Source: JAUSIF01 sp963711595 (lineage in GTDB: Bacteria > Pseudomonadota > Alphaproteobacteria > Rhizobiales > Xanthobacteraceae). Taken from it: a stretch of 64,000 nucleotides of DNA. Location: the NCBI GenBank assembly GCA_963711595.1, contig CAVQER010000007.1, positions 1 to 64,000 on the forward strand, in the 5' to 3' direction. Made by a program: the position numbers and the translations under genes. The notes below the pieces were generated by a model. The model worked only from the letters and a program-made list of their open reading frames with translations, had not been told where the DNA came from and made no database searches. Of this stretch, positions 6,838-15,638 are shown piece after piece (position 1 is the stretch's first letter; each line of letters starts with the position of its first letter).

Positions 6838-7161
6838 ATGTTCCGGTTTCTGTTCCGTTTCATCGGCCTTTGGATGCTCGCCGGCGCGTTCGTCGCGCTC
6901 GTGATCGACGGCACGCGCTCGATCACCGCGGGGCGCATGGTGATCATGCCGATGATCGAGGCATGGCTCGCGATCCATCCGACGAGCCTGGAATCGCTCA
7001 AGATGTGGATCGAGCGGGACATCTCGCCCCGTCTCTGGGATCCCGCGCTTCTCTATATTCTCTATTCACCGCTCTGGGCGGTTCTCGGCGTTCTCGGACT
7101 GATCCTCGTCCTGCTCGGTCGCCGACCCTCCCGTCCGATCGGATATTCCTCGCGCGACTGA
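6838..7161 (+). CDS. Small inner-membrane protein of unknown function (107 aa)
   Basis: Two hydrophobic helices: residues ~5-25 (FIGLWMLAGAFVALVIDG) and ~73-93 (LYILYSPLWAVLGVLGLILVLL), with a ~45-residue amphipathic segment (WLAIHPTSLESLKMWIERDI) between them and a basic C-terminus. The ATG at 6838 is the first in frame. Homologues of this layout are common unnamed proteins in Hyphomicrobiales. It lies about 90 nt ahead of msrA on the same strand. Confidence 0.7.
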   Translation: MFRFLFRFIGLWMLAGAFVALVIDGTRSITAGRMVIMPMIEAWLAIHPTSLESLKMWIERDISPRLWDPALLYILYSPLWAVLGVLGLILVLLGRRPSRPIGYSSRD

Positions 7162-7249
7162 GAGCCAGCCCCGAAACGTGATCCGGGGAGCCGTGCGGAA
7201 ACACGCCGTTTCACCTATATATGGCCGAGAAGTCCGCGAGGAGCGCACC

Positions 7250-7906
7250 ATGTTCTCCCTCCGAAAACTGCTGCATGTCCCTTCCGCCGACCAGTCCCTG
7301 CCCGGTCGATCGAACCCGATTCCGACCGCGGAGAAGCATTTCGTTTCCAGCCGCCCGCTCAAGGGCCCGTATCCCGCCGGCAGCGAGATGGCTTTATTCG
7401 GGTTCGGCTGCTTCTGGGGCGCCGAAAAGGCGTTCTGGAAAATCCCCGGCGTTTGGGTGACTGCCGTCGGTTATGCCGCCGGTCACACGCCGAACCCCAC
7501 CTATGAAGAAGTGTGCAGTGGCGCCACCGGCCACAACGAAGTCGTGCTCGTGGTCTACGACCCGAAGCAAGTGAGCTACGAGCAGCTCTTGAAGGCATTC
7601 TTCGAGGCGCACGACCCGACGCAGGGGATGCGTCAGGGCAACGACGTTGGCACGCAGTATCGCTCGGGCGTCTATGTCTACGGCGCAGCACAGCGCGCGG
7701 CCGCGGAAGCCGCGAGGCAGAGCTATGACCAGGCTCTGCAAGCGAAGCGGTTCCGGCCGATCACGACGGAAATTCTCGACGCGCCGGAATTCTATTTCGC
7801 CGAGGACTATCACCAGCAGTATCTCGCGAAGAACCCGCATGGCTACTGCGGGCTCGGAGGAACGGGCGTCGCATGTCAGATCGGTACCGGGGTTGCTGCG
7901 AGCTGA
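7250..7906 (+). CDS. msrA: Peptide-methionine (S)-S-oxide reductase
   Basis: 218 aa. It reduces methionine-S-sulfoxide in proteins. The catalytic Cys is at about 54 in the family signature GFGCFWGAE; YAAGHTPNPTYEEVCSG and HDPTQGMRQGNDVGTQYRS are the standard substrate-pocket blocks. The C-terminal YCGLGGTGVAC holds resolving-type cysteines. Start chosen at MFSLRKLL because GAGGAGCGCACC precedes it. The N-terminal ~40-residue extension (LHVPSADQSLPGR) is typical of rhizobial MsrA and carries no obvious signal peptide. A UPF0114 gene follows after 18 nt. Confidence 0.95.
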   Translation: MFSLRKLLHVPSADQSLPGRSNPIPTAEKHFVSSRPLKGPYPAGSEMALFGFGCFWGAEKAFWKIPGVWVTAVGYAAGHTPNPTYEEVCSGATGHNEVVLVVYDPKQVSYEQLLKAFFEAHDPTQGMRQGNDVGTQYRSGVYVYGAAQRAAAEAARQSYDQALQAKRFRPITTEILDAPEFYFAEDYHQQYLAKNPHGYCGLGGTGVACQIGTGVAAS

Positions 7907-7924
7907 CATCCGCCGGGGGCGAAC

Positions 7925-8437
7925 ATGGTTGAGCGCTTTATCGAGCGGGTGATCTCGCAGAGCCGCTGGCTCATGGCGCCGTTTTACCTCGGCCTGCTCG
8001 CGAGTCTTTTCATCCTGATGCTCACTTTCCTTCGCGAGCTCTGGCACTTCTTCGCGAATGTCATGGGCGCGACCGAGGCCGACGTGATCCTCGGTGTGCT
8101 GGCGCTGATCGACCTCTCTCTCGCCGCGAACCTCGTGCTGATCGTCGTGTTCTCCGGGTACGAAAACTTCGTCTCGAAAATCGACCCCGGGGCGCATCCG
8201 GACTGGCCGGAATGGATGACCAAGATCGACTTCTCCGGGCTGAAGCAAAAGCTGATGGCATCAATCGTTGCGATCTCGGCGATTCAGGTGCTCAAGGCCT
8301 TCATGAACATCGACAAGAGCTTCAACGAGCGAACGATGATGTGGCTCGTGATCGTTCATCTGCTGTTCGTCGTGTCCGGTTTGCTCCTTGCCTGGACGGA
8401 CTCCATCGGCGAGCGGGGCAAGCACGCAACGGAGTAG
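7925..8437 (+). CDS. UPF0114 (YqhA) family membrane protein
   Basis: 170 aa with four predicted transmembrane helices. The family signature is easily seen: a start resembling ERFIERVISQSRWLMAP, then LIDLSLAANLVLIVVFSGYENFVSKID in the middle (split here by helices), and KLMASIVAISAIQVLKAFM. Function is unknown even in E. coli. It is likely co-transcribed with msrA (18 nt) and with the next small gene (3 nt). Confidence 0.9.
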   Translation: MVERFIERVISQSRWLMAPFYLGLLASLFILMLTFLRELWHFFANVMGATEADVILGVLALIDLSLAANLVLIVVFSGYENFVSKIDPGAHPDWPEWMTKIDFSGLKQKLMASIVAISAIQVLKAFMNIDKSFNERTMMWLVIVHLLFVVSGLLLAWTDSIGERGKHATE

Positions 8438-8440
8438 CCA

Positions 8441-8785
8441 ATGATCGTCGAGCTCGTGCTATTCAAAAGCCCTCCCGGGATGGATCGCGCTGCAATTCTC
8501 GAGGACGCAAAGCACACGATCCCTCGCTGGCGCGCGAACTCGGAGCTGCTGCGCAAGCACTATCTTCTCGGCGACGACGGCTACGGTGGCGGGCTCTACA
8601 TCTGGCCGTCGCGTGAGGCTGCGGAACGCGCACACAATGCCGAATGGCAGGCGGGCGTGGAAAAGCGCACCGGCGCGAAACCGACGTTCCGCTATTTTGA
8701 CCTACTGATGCTCCTCGACAACGAAAAGGGCACGGTCACCGAATGGACCGATCCGGATCGGCCGATATTGGTTGCGGCTGAGTGA
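8441..8785 (+). CDS. Small alpha/beta-barrel (YdhR / ABM-monooxygenase-like) protein (114 aa)
   Basis: Starts MIVELVLFKSPPGMDR and has the beta-alpha-beta pattern of dimeric ferredoxin-like barrels: strand (VELVLFK), helix (RAAILEDAKHTIPRW), KHYLLGDDGYGGGLYIWPSREAAERAH, and a late RYFDLLMLLDN strand. The GGGLYxWPSxExAxxxH stretch resembles the YdhR-type putative monooxygenase group. No cofactor motif; these proteins need none. It begins 3 nt after the UPF0114 stop. The fold call is fair, the activity unproven. Confidence 0.6.
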   Translation: MIVELVLFKSPPGMDRAAILEDAKHTIPRWRANSELLRKHYLLGDDGYGGGLYIWPSREAAERAHNAEWQAGVEKRTGAKPTFRYFDLLMLLDNEKGTVTEWTDPDRPILVAAE

Positions 8786-8945
8786 GGAATTATTGGCGCA
8801 CCTGAGGACTTCGACGGCTCCTTTTGCGAACTCCTGTTGCATCTTGAACACAGTTTCGGCGGCCTGTTCCGAATAATCTGACTTGCTGCGAGAGAGACGT
8901 CTCGTCCGCCGAGGACTGCGCGGAGCCGCATTGGGGAGTGGGGAC

Positions 8946-9677
8946 GTGTTGCGTCATTTGTGTTGCGTTCTTGTCCTGGTCACGAAGTCGGCTGGTGTCG
9001 ATGCATCGTGCGTCGATCCCTCCACGCTCGTCCATTCCACCGTGAACCTCACACGAATCTACGACAAGGAAGAGAGTCGGCCGGCCACGGGAGTGGCGGG
9101 GATTCGTGGCACCGGCTGGTTTCTTTCTCCCCGATTGATCGTCACGGCCGCGCACGTGACCGAGGCCATGCACCTTTCGGAGCAGGATTGGAAAGAAATC
9201 GAGATCAAGGAGCGAAGCAGCAAAGAATCGATCCCTGTGCGCATCGTGCGCGTCCTTGGCTCGCAATCCGAACGGATTGCCGTGCTCGAGTTGAAGGGGG
9301 CATTTCCCGGCGCGACCGTCCTTGCAAAAAGACTGGAGCCGCTCGTACCGGAAGAACCTCTTGTCAGTCTGGCCTATCCCAACGACGCGTTGCGTTTTGC
9401 GGGCGGTCGCTTCGTACGATACGGAGACAACGGTCGGCTCACAGGGTTGGCACTTCTCGAAATGCACGACGGCAAGGACCGCCTCGTGCTGGATCATGGC
9501 GCCTCGGGTGCGCCCGTGCTCGATTGCGATGGCAAGGTGGTAGCGGTCGTCAGCACGCTGCTCACGAAGACGATGAGTTCCCCATTTGGCGTAGTCCGCG
9601 TGTCGACGGCATGGCAGACGCCCAACGTCGCTTCCGTTCCGATCGAGGCGCTGAAGGACTTTTCCTCGTCCGAATAA
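8946..9677 (+). CDS. Secreted trypsin-like serine protease or protease homologue (243 aa)
   Basis: A GTG start at 8946 follows GGGGAGTGGGGAC and gives a short hydrophobic leader (LCCVLVLVTKSAGVDA). S1-fold landmarks: GTGWFLSPRLIVTAAHV with His at about 70, and DHGASGAPVLD with Ser at about 188. At the usual Asp position the sequence is SERIAVLEL instead of the common D-I-A-V, so the catalytic Asp seems replaced by Arg/Glu; it may be weakly active or a non-enzymatic homologue. No PDZ domain, so not a DegP type. It ends against a bidirectional hairpin and converges with the sulfatase operon. Confidence 0.7.
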   Translation: MLRHLCCVLVLVTKSAGVDASCVDPSTLVHSTVNLTRIYDKEESRPATGVAGIRGTGWFLSPRLIVTAAHVTEAMHLSEQDWKEIEIKERSSKESIPVRIVRVLGSQSERIAVLELKGAFPGATVLAKRLEPLVPEEPLVSLAYPNDALRFAGGRFVRYGDNGRLTGLALLEMHDGKDRLVLDHGASGAPVLDCDGKVVAVVSTLLTKTMSSPFGVVRVSTAWQTPNVASVPIEALKDFSSSE

Positions 9678-9679
9678 CT

Positions 9680-9707
9680 GACGGGCGCCCAAGTCTGAGC
9701 GCCCGTC
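9680..9707. terminator. Bidirectional stem-loop between convergent genes
   Basis: GACGGGCGC (9680-9688), a 10-nt loop, GCGCCCGTC (9699-9707): a perfect 9-bp stem 3 nt after the protease stop and 22 nt after the sulfatase stop on the other strand. U-tracts are poor on both sides, so termination strength is uncertain. Confidence 0.5.
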
Positions 9708-9728
9708 TGATTCCTAGTTTGTCAGCAA

Positions 9729-11504
9729 TCAGTCGGATGCACCTCGACCGTGCTGCTGCTTCACCTGTTGCAGCACCGAATCAAGGTTGTAACTCGCCGG
9801 ATCCTGCATCGGCGGGAACTCGCTGTAGGACTCAAGCTCCTTCAGCCACAAGAGCTGACCGATCGGCAGAATGTTCCAGTTGTAGAGATAGGCGGTGCTT
9901 GGCGCGGCGAGCGCGCCGCCCATGCCGAGCAACGATTTGGAATCGGAGCCAACCGTGATCTCGAACGGATCGCGCTTGATGTTCGCGATCTGGGTCCAGC
10001 TATAGGTGGTAGCCCCGGTCAATCCGTCCATCGGGCCGGCGCCGACCATCGTGTAGTAGAGCTTCCAGTTCTTGTAGCGCACCGCCGAGGGCTTCGGGCC
10101 GGTGTAGTAGAAGAACACTTCGCGCGGCGACTTCTCCGACTTGCCGGAGAGATAGTCGACCTGATTGACGCCATCGAGCTTCGTCTTGACGATGTTCGGA
10201 TACTTGCCGGCCATGATCTGCTCGTTCAAAGCATTGCCCTTCGGCCCGCCGGCGATTTCGACCAGCGTCGGCACCCAGTCGAGCGCAGCAAACATCTGGT
10301 TCTTGACGGTGCCCGGCTTGATGACGCCCGGCCACTTGACGACGAGCGGAGCGCGCATGCCGCCTTCCCATGTGGTCAGCTTGCCGCCCTTGAAGGGCGT
10401 TACGCCGCCGTCCGGAAACGTGATGACCTCGGCGCCGTTGTCGGTAGTGAACACGACGATCGTGTTGTTGGTCTGACCCATGTCGTCGAGCTTCTTCAGC
10501 ACGACGCCGATGTTGTCATCGAGTTGCTTCATGCCGACTTCGTTGATTCCCCAGTCCTTGCCGCCACGCTCACCGAGCATGGCCTCGTACTTCGGCGGGA
10601 ACACCGTCGTGATGTGCATGCGCGCCGGGTTGTACCAGACGAAGAACGGCTTATTGGTCTTCTTCGGGTCGTTGCGATCGAGGTAATCGACCACTTTTTC
10701 CGAGATTTCCTCGTCGATCGTCTTCGACCGCTCGAGCGTCAGCGGACCCTCGTCACGGCATTTCTGATTTTTGGCGGTGCCGTCGGAAGACCTGCATGAA
10801 AGCATGGGCCGCGGCGGCGTCAGACAAGTCGTGGTCTTCGGATCAACCGAGCCGGGAACTTCCGCGACTCCCGGAATGACTGTGTTGATGCACGGTGGGA
10901 CGATGCCTTGCTGAGTGGGCGACTTGTTGATGTCCGGGAAGCTCACGCCCTGCATCGCGTCGAGATGGTACAGATAGCCCCAGAACTCGTGGAAGCCGTG
11001 CGCGGTCGGCAATGCGTCCGTATGGTCGCCGAGATGGTTCTTGCCAAACTCGCCGGTGTTGTAGCCGAGATCGGCGAGGAACCTGGCGAGCGCCGGTGTG
11101 CCGGGCCGCAAGTAGGACGGGCTGCCCGGAAGTTGCGGCGGAATCATCCCGGTGCGCAGCGGATGCATGCCGGTGAAGAAAGCGTTCCGGCCGGCCGTGC
11201 AACTCTGCTCGGCGTAATAGTCCATGAAGATCGCGCCTTCATTGCCGATGCGATCGATGCTGGGAGTTTCCCCGACCATCAGGCCGCGATGGTAGATGCT
11301 CGGCTGCATCCAGCCGATGTCGTCACCCATGATGAAGAGGATGTTTGGTTTCTGCTGTTGCGGAGCAGGCGGTTGTTGCTGCGCGCTTGCCGGGCCGGCC
11401 AGCGTGAGCGACATGAGCGTGGCAGCGCTGATCAGCGCGGCGCAGCTTCGCTTGCGCCAGCTTCTCGTCTTCGGCGGTTTGTTCTCAAGAATGCAGTCAG
11501 ACAT
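9729..11504 (-). CDS. Periplasmic arylsulfatase (formylglycine-dependent)
   Basis: 591 aa with an N-terminal signal peptide (SCAALISAATLMSLTLAGPASA). It hydrolyses sulfate esters. PNILFIMGDDIGW supplies the metal-binding Asp pair at about 61-62; the active-site Cys at about 102 lies in SCTAGR, the C-x-A-x-R motif that is converted to formylglycine. GKNHLGDH and TTDNGAE are further conserved metal/substrate motifs. A ribosome site (AGGAGGT) precedes the ATG. Clusters with the upstream HAD-family gene (25 nt). No formylglycine-generating enzyme gene lies in the window, so maturation must depend on one elsewhere. Substrate unknown. Confidence 0.92.
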   Translation of the reverse strand: MSDCILENKPPKTRSWRKRSCAALISAATLMSLTLAGPASAQQQPPAPQQQKPNILFIMGDDIGWMQPSIYHRGLMVGETPSIDRIGNEGAIFMDYYAEQSCTAGRNAFFTGMHPLRTGMIPPQLPGSPSYLRPGTPALARFLADLGYNTGEFGKNHLGDHTDALPTAHGFHEFWGYLYHLDAMQGVSFPDINKSPTQQGIVPPCINTVIPGVAEVPGSVDPKTTTCLTPPRPMLSCRSSDGTAKNQKCRDEGPLTLERSKTIDEEISEKVVDYLDRNDPKKTNKPFFVWYNPARMHITTVFPPKYEAMLGERGGKDWGINEVGMKQLDDNIGVVLKKLDDMGQTNNTIVVFTTDNGAEVITFPDGGVTPFKGGKLTTWEGGMRAPLVVKWPGVIKPGTVKNQMFAALDWVPTLVEIAGGPKGNALNEQIMAGKYPNIVKTKLDGVNQVDYLSGKSEKSPREVFFYYTGPKPSAVRYKNWKLYYTMVGAGPMDGLTGATTYSWTQIANIKRDPFEITVGSDSKSLLGMGGALAAPSTAYLYNWNILPIGQLLWLKELESYSEFPPMQDPASYNLDSVLQQVKQQHGRGASD

Positions 11505-11529
11505 TACGTGACCTCCTTGATGTATTAGC

Positions 11530-12612
11530 TCACTGCTTGTCGCCTGGTGACGCCGCCCTGCCTTCTTCGGGCTGCTGAAAGGCGAATACGCGTTTCCAAT
11601 CCCGCTTCATGTCCATCACGGTCCAATTGTTCGCGGCCGCGGCGTCGAGCGCCTTGTCGAGACGCCCGAAGTGGGATTTGCGGTCGTAGGCGTATTCGCG
11701 CACCGCGTCGGTGTGGTGCACGATCAGACCGAGGCGCGGGCCGCTCCCGCGCATCGTCGTCCATTGCAGCATTTGCAGATCGCCGTCGGAGTTGCCGAAC
11801 GCGGCGATCGGCTGCCGTCCGATCTGTTCGTTGATGGCGACGGGTTTGCCGTCCTTGTCGTCGATGAAATTGATTTCGGGCAAACGAAACAGGACCGGCC
11901 GGCCGTCGAGCATCTGAAACTTGGTCTTGATGGACGAACCGATGACCTGCTCCGGTGGGATTCCGTAGATGCGATCACTCCACGGCCGCATGAACTCGAC
12001 GCCGCCACCGGAGGCAATGAACGTCTTGAATCCGTTGGCACGCAGATAGGTCAGCAGTTCCAGCATGGGCTGGTAGATCAGTTCTGTGTACGGCCGCTTA
12101 AATCGAGGATCGCGTGTCTCTGCGATCCACTTCGTCGCAATCACCGCGAACTGGTCGCTGTTCATGCCGGCGTGGGTCACTGCGACCAGCTGCATCAAAC
12201 CCTTTTCGCCGGAGGCGGCGAGCGCCGCCATGTCGTTGTCCAACACCGCCTTGAATGGCTGAGTATCTGCCCAGGTTGGATTTTGCGCCGCCAGCGCCCT
12301 GACGCGATCAAGGATGAAAGCGAGCTGGACGTACATCGGCTGCTCGACCCACAGCGTGCCGTCGTTGTCGAAGGTGGCGACGCGCTGCTCGACCGGCACG
12401 AAGTCGGGTCCTCCTTGCTGGGTCGCGCGCGCGACGAAATCGATGATCGATTTCTTGGTCGGGCCCTCGTTCCACGAGGGCAACCCATCACTCTGCGTCT
12501 GCGAGAATGCTGGCGTCGACCGCAGCGCTCCGATCAATGAGGGCAGCAGCGCGAAGCTCGAGAATAGAAGGCGCCGGGTAAGGCCTGTAGGACGTGGCGG
12601 GAACGTTTTCAT
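11530..12612 (-). CDS. Exported HAD-superfamily phosphatase
   Basis: 360 aa. The start at MKTFPPRPTG is supported by an AGGGG site about 11 nt upstream. The N-terminus has a twin arginine (LTRRLLFSSFALLPSLIGAL) ending in a STPAFSQ-like cleavage region, so export, perhaps by Tat, is likely. HAD motif I is AT-FDNDGTLW with Asp at about 82 and 84; SGGG is motif II and FGNSDGD-LQM is motif IV. Members of this group sit beside arylsulfatases in several alphaproteobacteria. A role removing phosphate or acting on the sulfatase product is only an inference. Confidence 0.85.
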   Translation of the reverse strand: MKTFPPRPTGLTRRLLFSSFALLPSLIGALRSTPAFSQTQSDGLPSWNEGPTKKSIIDFVARATQQGGPDFVPVEQRVATFDNDGTLWVEQPMYVQLAFILDRVRALAAQNPTWADTQPFKAVLDNDMAALAASGEKGLMQLVAVTHAGMNSDQFAVIATKWIAETRDPRFKRPYTELIYQPMLELLTYLRANGFKTFIASGGGVEFMRPWSDRIYGIPPEQVIGSSIKTKFQMLDGRPVLFRLPEINFIDDKDGKPVAINEQIGRQPIAAFGNSDGDLQMLQWTTMRGSGPRLGLIVHHTDAVREYAYDRKSHFGRLDKALDAAAANNWTVMDMKRDWKRVFAFQQPEEGRAASPGDKQ

Positions 12613-12865
12613 GTTGACTTCGTCCCCTTCGACTGAATCAAACGCCGGTACAGCAGCGCAAGTAATTGAGCGCGGCACCGGTCGTGAATGCATCGGGGTA
12701 TGTGCTGAGGAGAAACCGGGAGATCACGGAGAGGGAATCGACTGCCCTGGTAGTCAGTCGAAAAGGACTGCAGCTCAGGTAGTCGACGTTGACTCAAGTA
12801 TTGGCGCGCCCAACTCGATAGATATCTAGTCGCTCGACCGCACTCACGATGTCGGCGCGGCCGCC

Positions 12866-13519
12866 CTAGCGATCTGCTGCTTTTCGCGCGCCGGCGGCAA
12901 GGTCAGAGATGCTGCGCCAGTCATGCGCGGAAACCGCGGCCTGCGGCACCATCCAGGAGCCGCCGATGCAAGCCACATTGGGTAGCGCCAGATACGCAGC
13001 CGCATTTTCCGAATCGACGCCGCCCGTCGGACAAAACGCGAGATCCCGAAAGGGTGCCGCCAGAGATTTCAGCAGCCGGATTCCACCGATGGACTCGGCC
13101 GGAAACAGTTTCATGAAGGTGATGCCGCGCTCGGCGAGATTCATGATTTCGGATGCCGTGGCGGCTCCCGGGAGGTACGGAACCCCCCAATCGTGAGCCG
13201 CGTCCAGAAGCTGCGTGGTGGCGCCCGGCGACACGATAAAGCGCGCCCCAGCCGCGACGGCTCTCTTTCCCTGTCCAGGCTCACGCACTGTGCCCGCGCC
13301 GACATGCGCTTCGGGGACACCCTCGGCGATTGCCTTGATCGCATCGATGGCCTGCTCGGAACGCAGCGTGATCTCGATGAGCGGCAGACCGCCCGCGACG
13401 AGTGCTCGAGCAAGGGGGACGGCGTCCTCCGCACGTTCGATCGTAATCACCGGAATGATCCTCGCGCGCCGGGCGAGCGCGGCAAAAGCCTGAGGACTGG
13501 CGGTATTTTTTTCCGTCAT
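12866..13519 (-). CDS. eda: 2-dehydro-3-deoxy-phosphogluconate (KDPG) aldolase
   Basis: 217 aa. It cleaves KDPG to pyruvate and glyceraldehyde-3-phosphate, the last step of the Entner-Doudoroff route. The catalytic Glu is at about 49 in LIEITLRS, the Schiff-base Lys at about 137 in FMKLFPAE, and CPTGGV forms the phosphate site. Its start overlaps the stop of the KDG kinase gene by 4 nt (ATGA), so translation is coupled. Some homologues also act on KDPGal. Confidence 0.93.
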   Translation of the reverse strand: MTEKNTASPQAFAALARRARIIPVITIERAEDAVPLARALVAGGLPLIEITLRSEQAIDAIKAIAEGVPEAHVGAGTVREPGQGKRAVAAGARFIVSPGATTQLLDAAHDWGVPYLPGAATASEIMNLAERGITFMKLFPAESIGGIRLLKSLAAPFRDLAFCPTGGVDSENAAAYLALPNVACIGGSWMVPQAAVSAHDWRSISDLAAGARKAADR

Positions 13520-14481
13520 GGCGAAGGCACGGATGCAGCGGCCGGTGGATCGGCAAGGACACCTGTGGCGGTCCGTGGCGCGATGGCACCGGGATGACGA
13601 ATTACGATCCCGGCCAGCGTGTGCGCGGTCTGCACCGCGTCCCTGCGCGTCGCATTGTTCGCCCGGCCGGCGAGATAGGCCGCGTTAAACAAATCGCCAG
13701 CGGCCGTCGTGTCGATCGGAACCAGGCGCTCGGGCGGTGGCGCGTGAATGACGGTGTCACCCTCCATGAAATACGCGCCCTCCGAGCCTGCTTTCACCAC
13801 GACTTCGGAAACACCGAGGGCCGACATGCGCGCGAGCACGGCACCGGCGTCCTTGTCTTCCCATAGCGCCTGCTCATCGTCGAGGCTTGGCAACGCGATA
13901 TCACAGAGCGCCAGAAAGCGCTCGAACGTGCGTCGCGCTTGTTCGCGATCGTCACGCCAGCCGCGCCGCCGGTAGTTGCTGTCGAAGACGATTTTCGCTC
14001 CTGCGCGCCTGGCAGCTCGCAACAGCTGTTCGAATATCGCCAGCCCGGCGGCCGAATAGATCGAGAGGGTGATTCCGGAGAAGTAGACAAAGCGGGCCTG
14101 CTTCATGCGGGCCCCGACGCGCTCCGCGGCGGCCTCCTGTTCGAAGAGGGTGCGCGCGGGCGAGTGATCGCGCCAATAGTAGAAGGTGCGCTCGCCCTGG
14201 TTGGTCTCGATCAGATAGAGTCCAGGCACTGAACCTGCGCGCCGTTCGATGAGCGAAGTGTCGACGCCCTCCGTCTCGGCTCGATCGACGATACCCGCGC
14301 TGTAGGGGTCATCACCCAGCGCCGTCGCGTATGTCGATCTCAGGCCCAAGCGCGCAGCGTAGATCGCGGTGTTGAAGGTGTCGCCGCCAAACGCAAGATT
14401 GAAACCGCCGTCGGCGCGGCGCGCCAACTCGATCATGCACTCACCGATGCTGAGGAGGCCGCTCTTGTTTCCCGTTTCCAC
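13516..14481 (-). CDS. kdgK: 2-dehydro-3-deoxygluconokinase (PfkB family)
   Basis: 321 aa. It phosphorylates KDG to KDPG, which the next gene's product cleaves, so the pair makes a short catabolic branch from uronates or gluconate-type sugars. PfkB features: N-terminal SIGECMIEL, GGDTFNTAIYAARLG, the sugar-acid pocket FYYWRD-HSPAR, and a C-terminal ATP/anion-hole motif T-TAAGDLFNAAYL with the catalytic Asp. The usual GAGD is AAGD here, a common variation in KDG kinases. No sugar-acid regulator or transporter is adjacent. Confidence 0.92.
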   Translation of the reverse strand: METGNKSGLLSIGECMIELARRADGGFNLAFGGDTFNTAIYAARLGLRSTYATALGDDPYSAGIVDRAETEGVDTSLIERRAGSVPGLYLIETNQGERTFYYWRDHSPARTLFEQEAAAERVGARMKQARFVYFSGITLSIYSAAGLAIFEQLLRAARRAGAKIVFDSNYRRRGWRDDREQARRTFERFLALCDIALPSLDDEQALWEDKDAGAVLARMSALGVSEVVVKAGSEGAYFMEGDTVIHAPPPERLVPIDTTAAGDLFNAAYLAGRANNATRRDAVQTAHTLAGIVIRHPGAIAPRTATGVLADPPAAASVPSP

Positions 14482-14562
14482 GGCACGATCCTGGCTGAGA
14501 CGGGCTTCGTCCCACGAAGCAAGCCTGAGGCGCTGCTACTGTTTCTGATTTACACGATGAAG

Positions 14563-14639
14563 TGGCGCGCCCGGAGAGATTCGAACTCCCGACCTTTGCC
14601 TTCGGAGGGCAACGCTCTATCCAGCTGAGCTACGGGCGC
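14563..14639 (-). tRNA. tRNA-Arg (anticodon CCG)
   Basis: 77 nt including an encoded CCA. Acceptor GCGCCCG (from 14639) pairs with CGGGCGC; D-arm AGCTCAGCTGGATAGAGC, anticodon stem TTGCC/GGCAA enclosing CTCCGAA (anticodon CCG), and T-arm GGGAGTTCGAATCTCTC are present. Reads CGG. Confidence 0.95.
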
Positions 14640-14694
14640 GTGCGACTGACTTAACGTATCGCCACTACCCTCGCAATGTCCGCAGGAACACGGC

Positions 14695-15576
14695 CTAAGC
14701 GTGCGACTTCACCAACTCGACGAGCCGTCCGCACATTTCGCTCGATGGATCGGCGAGCGGATCGAGCACCGTGAAATGGTTGGTGTGCGGCACCTCGACG
14801 TAGCGTGTCGCGACACCCTTGCGAGACCAGGTGTCGGCGACCTCGCGGCTGTGGCGCAGGAATTCGCTGCTCTCGTCGCCGCCGACCCAGGCATCGAACT
14901 CGCGGCCGCGCGCGACATTCCATCCGAGCGGCGAAATTCGCTCGACACTTTCCGCGTCGATCTGCAGGTCCTGGTTCATGCTCGTCTGCATCAGCGGCGC
15001 AAGGCCAAACAATCCGGATATCGAAAGACCCGCCGGCACGAGATCATCCGGCAGATCCGCGCCAAACTTTTTCCAGTCGGTCGCGACCAGACACGCGCTC
15101 AAGTGACCCCCGGCGGAATGACCTGAAGCGACCAGCCGCCGTCCGTGACGGCGAAACATATGAAGTGTCGCGGCGCGGACCTGATCGATGATCGTTTCCA
15201 TGGTTACGCCCGGGCACAGGTCGTAACCCACTAGCGCGAGCGCGATGCCGTGCGCGTTTGGCCCAGCAGCGAGATGACTGAAGGCGGAAGGGTCGAGCGA
15301 GCGCCAATAACCGCCGTGTATAAAGAGCGCGATCGGTGCCTCGCGGCCAGCGGCCGGCCAGAAGATGTCGATTTTCTCCCGACTGCTCCTGCCATAGGCG
15401 AGGCCGAGTTCCGCGTCAGGATGCGATGCGCGAAAGGCTTCTGCGGCGCGGGCCCAGCGAATGAAGATGGCAGGATGCTCGGGGACCCGCGCGCGGTTGT
15501 TGTATTCCGCCTCGTAGTCGATCGCGGCCAAGGTGCCCTCCCGCCCGAAGACAGGCAGAGTCCGCGAAACCGTCAT
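14695..15576 (-). CDS. Alpha/beta hydrolase, kynurenine-formamidase-like
   Basis: 293 aa from MTVSRTLP. The oxyanion loop is FIHGGYWRS, the HGGxW motif of arylformamidases and related esterases; the nucleophile elbow is SGHSAGGHL; the acid and His are probably in the late DAWVGGDESSEF and PHTNHFTVLD segments. Family members open the formamide of N-formylkynurenine or hydrolyse small esters. No other tryptophan-degradation gene lies nearby, so the substrate is open. It is divergent from mmcB with about 60 nt between starts. Confidence 0.8.
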   Translation of the reverse strand: MTVSRTLPVFGREGTLAAIDYEAEYNNRARVPEHPAIFIRWARAAEAFRASHPDAELGLAYGRSSREKIDIFWPAAGREAPIALFIHGGYWRSLDPSAFSHLAAGPNAHGIALALVGYDLCPGVTMETIIDQVRAATLHMFRRHGRRLVASGHSAGGHLSACLVATDWKKFGADLPDDLVPAGLSISGLFGLAPLMQTSMNQDLQIDAESVERISPLGWNVARGREFDAWVGGDESSEFLRHSREVADTWSRKGVATRYVEVPHTNHFTVLDPLADPSSEMCGRLVELVKSHA

Positions 15577-15638
15577 GGCGCGCAAGCGGCGCCTTGTCGC
15601 GAAGGCGGGCTCGCCTAGGATCGCATCGGGAGAATCAG

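Noticed and set aside
15577..15638. Possible LexA box for mmcB
   Set aside because: No GTTC-N7-GTTC site found in the interval.
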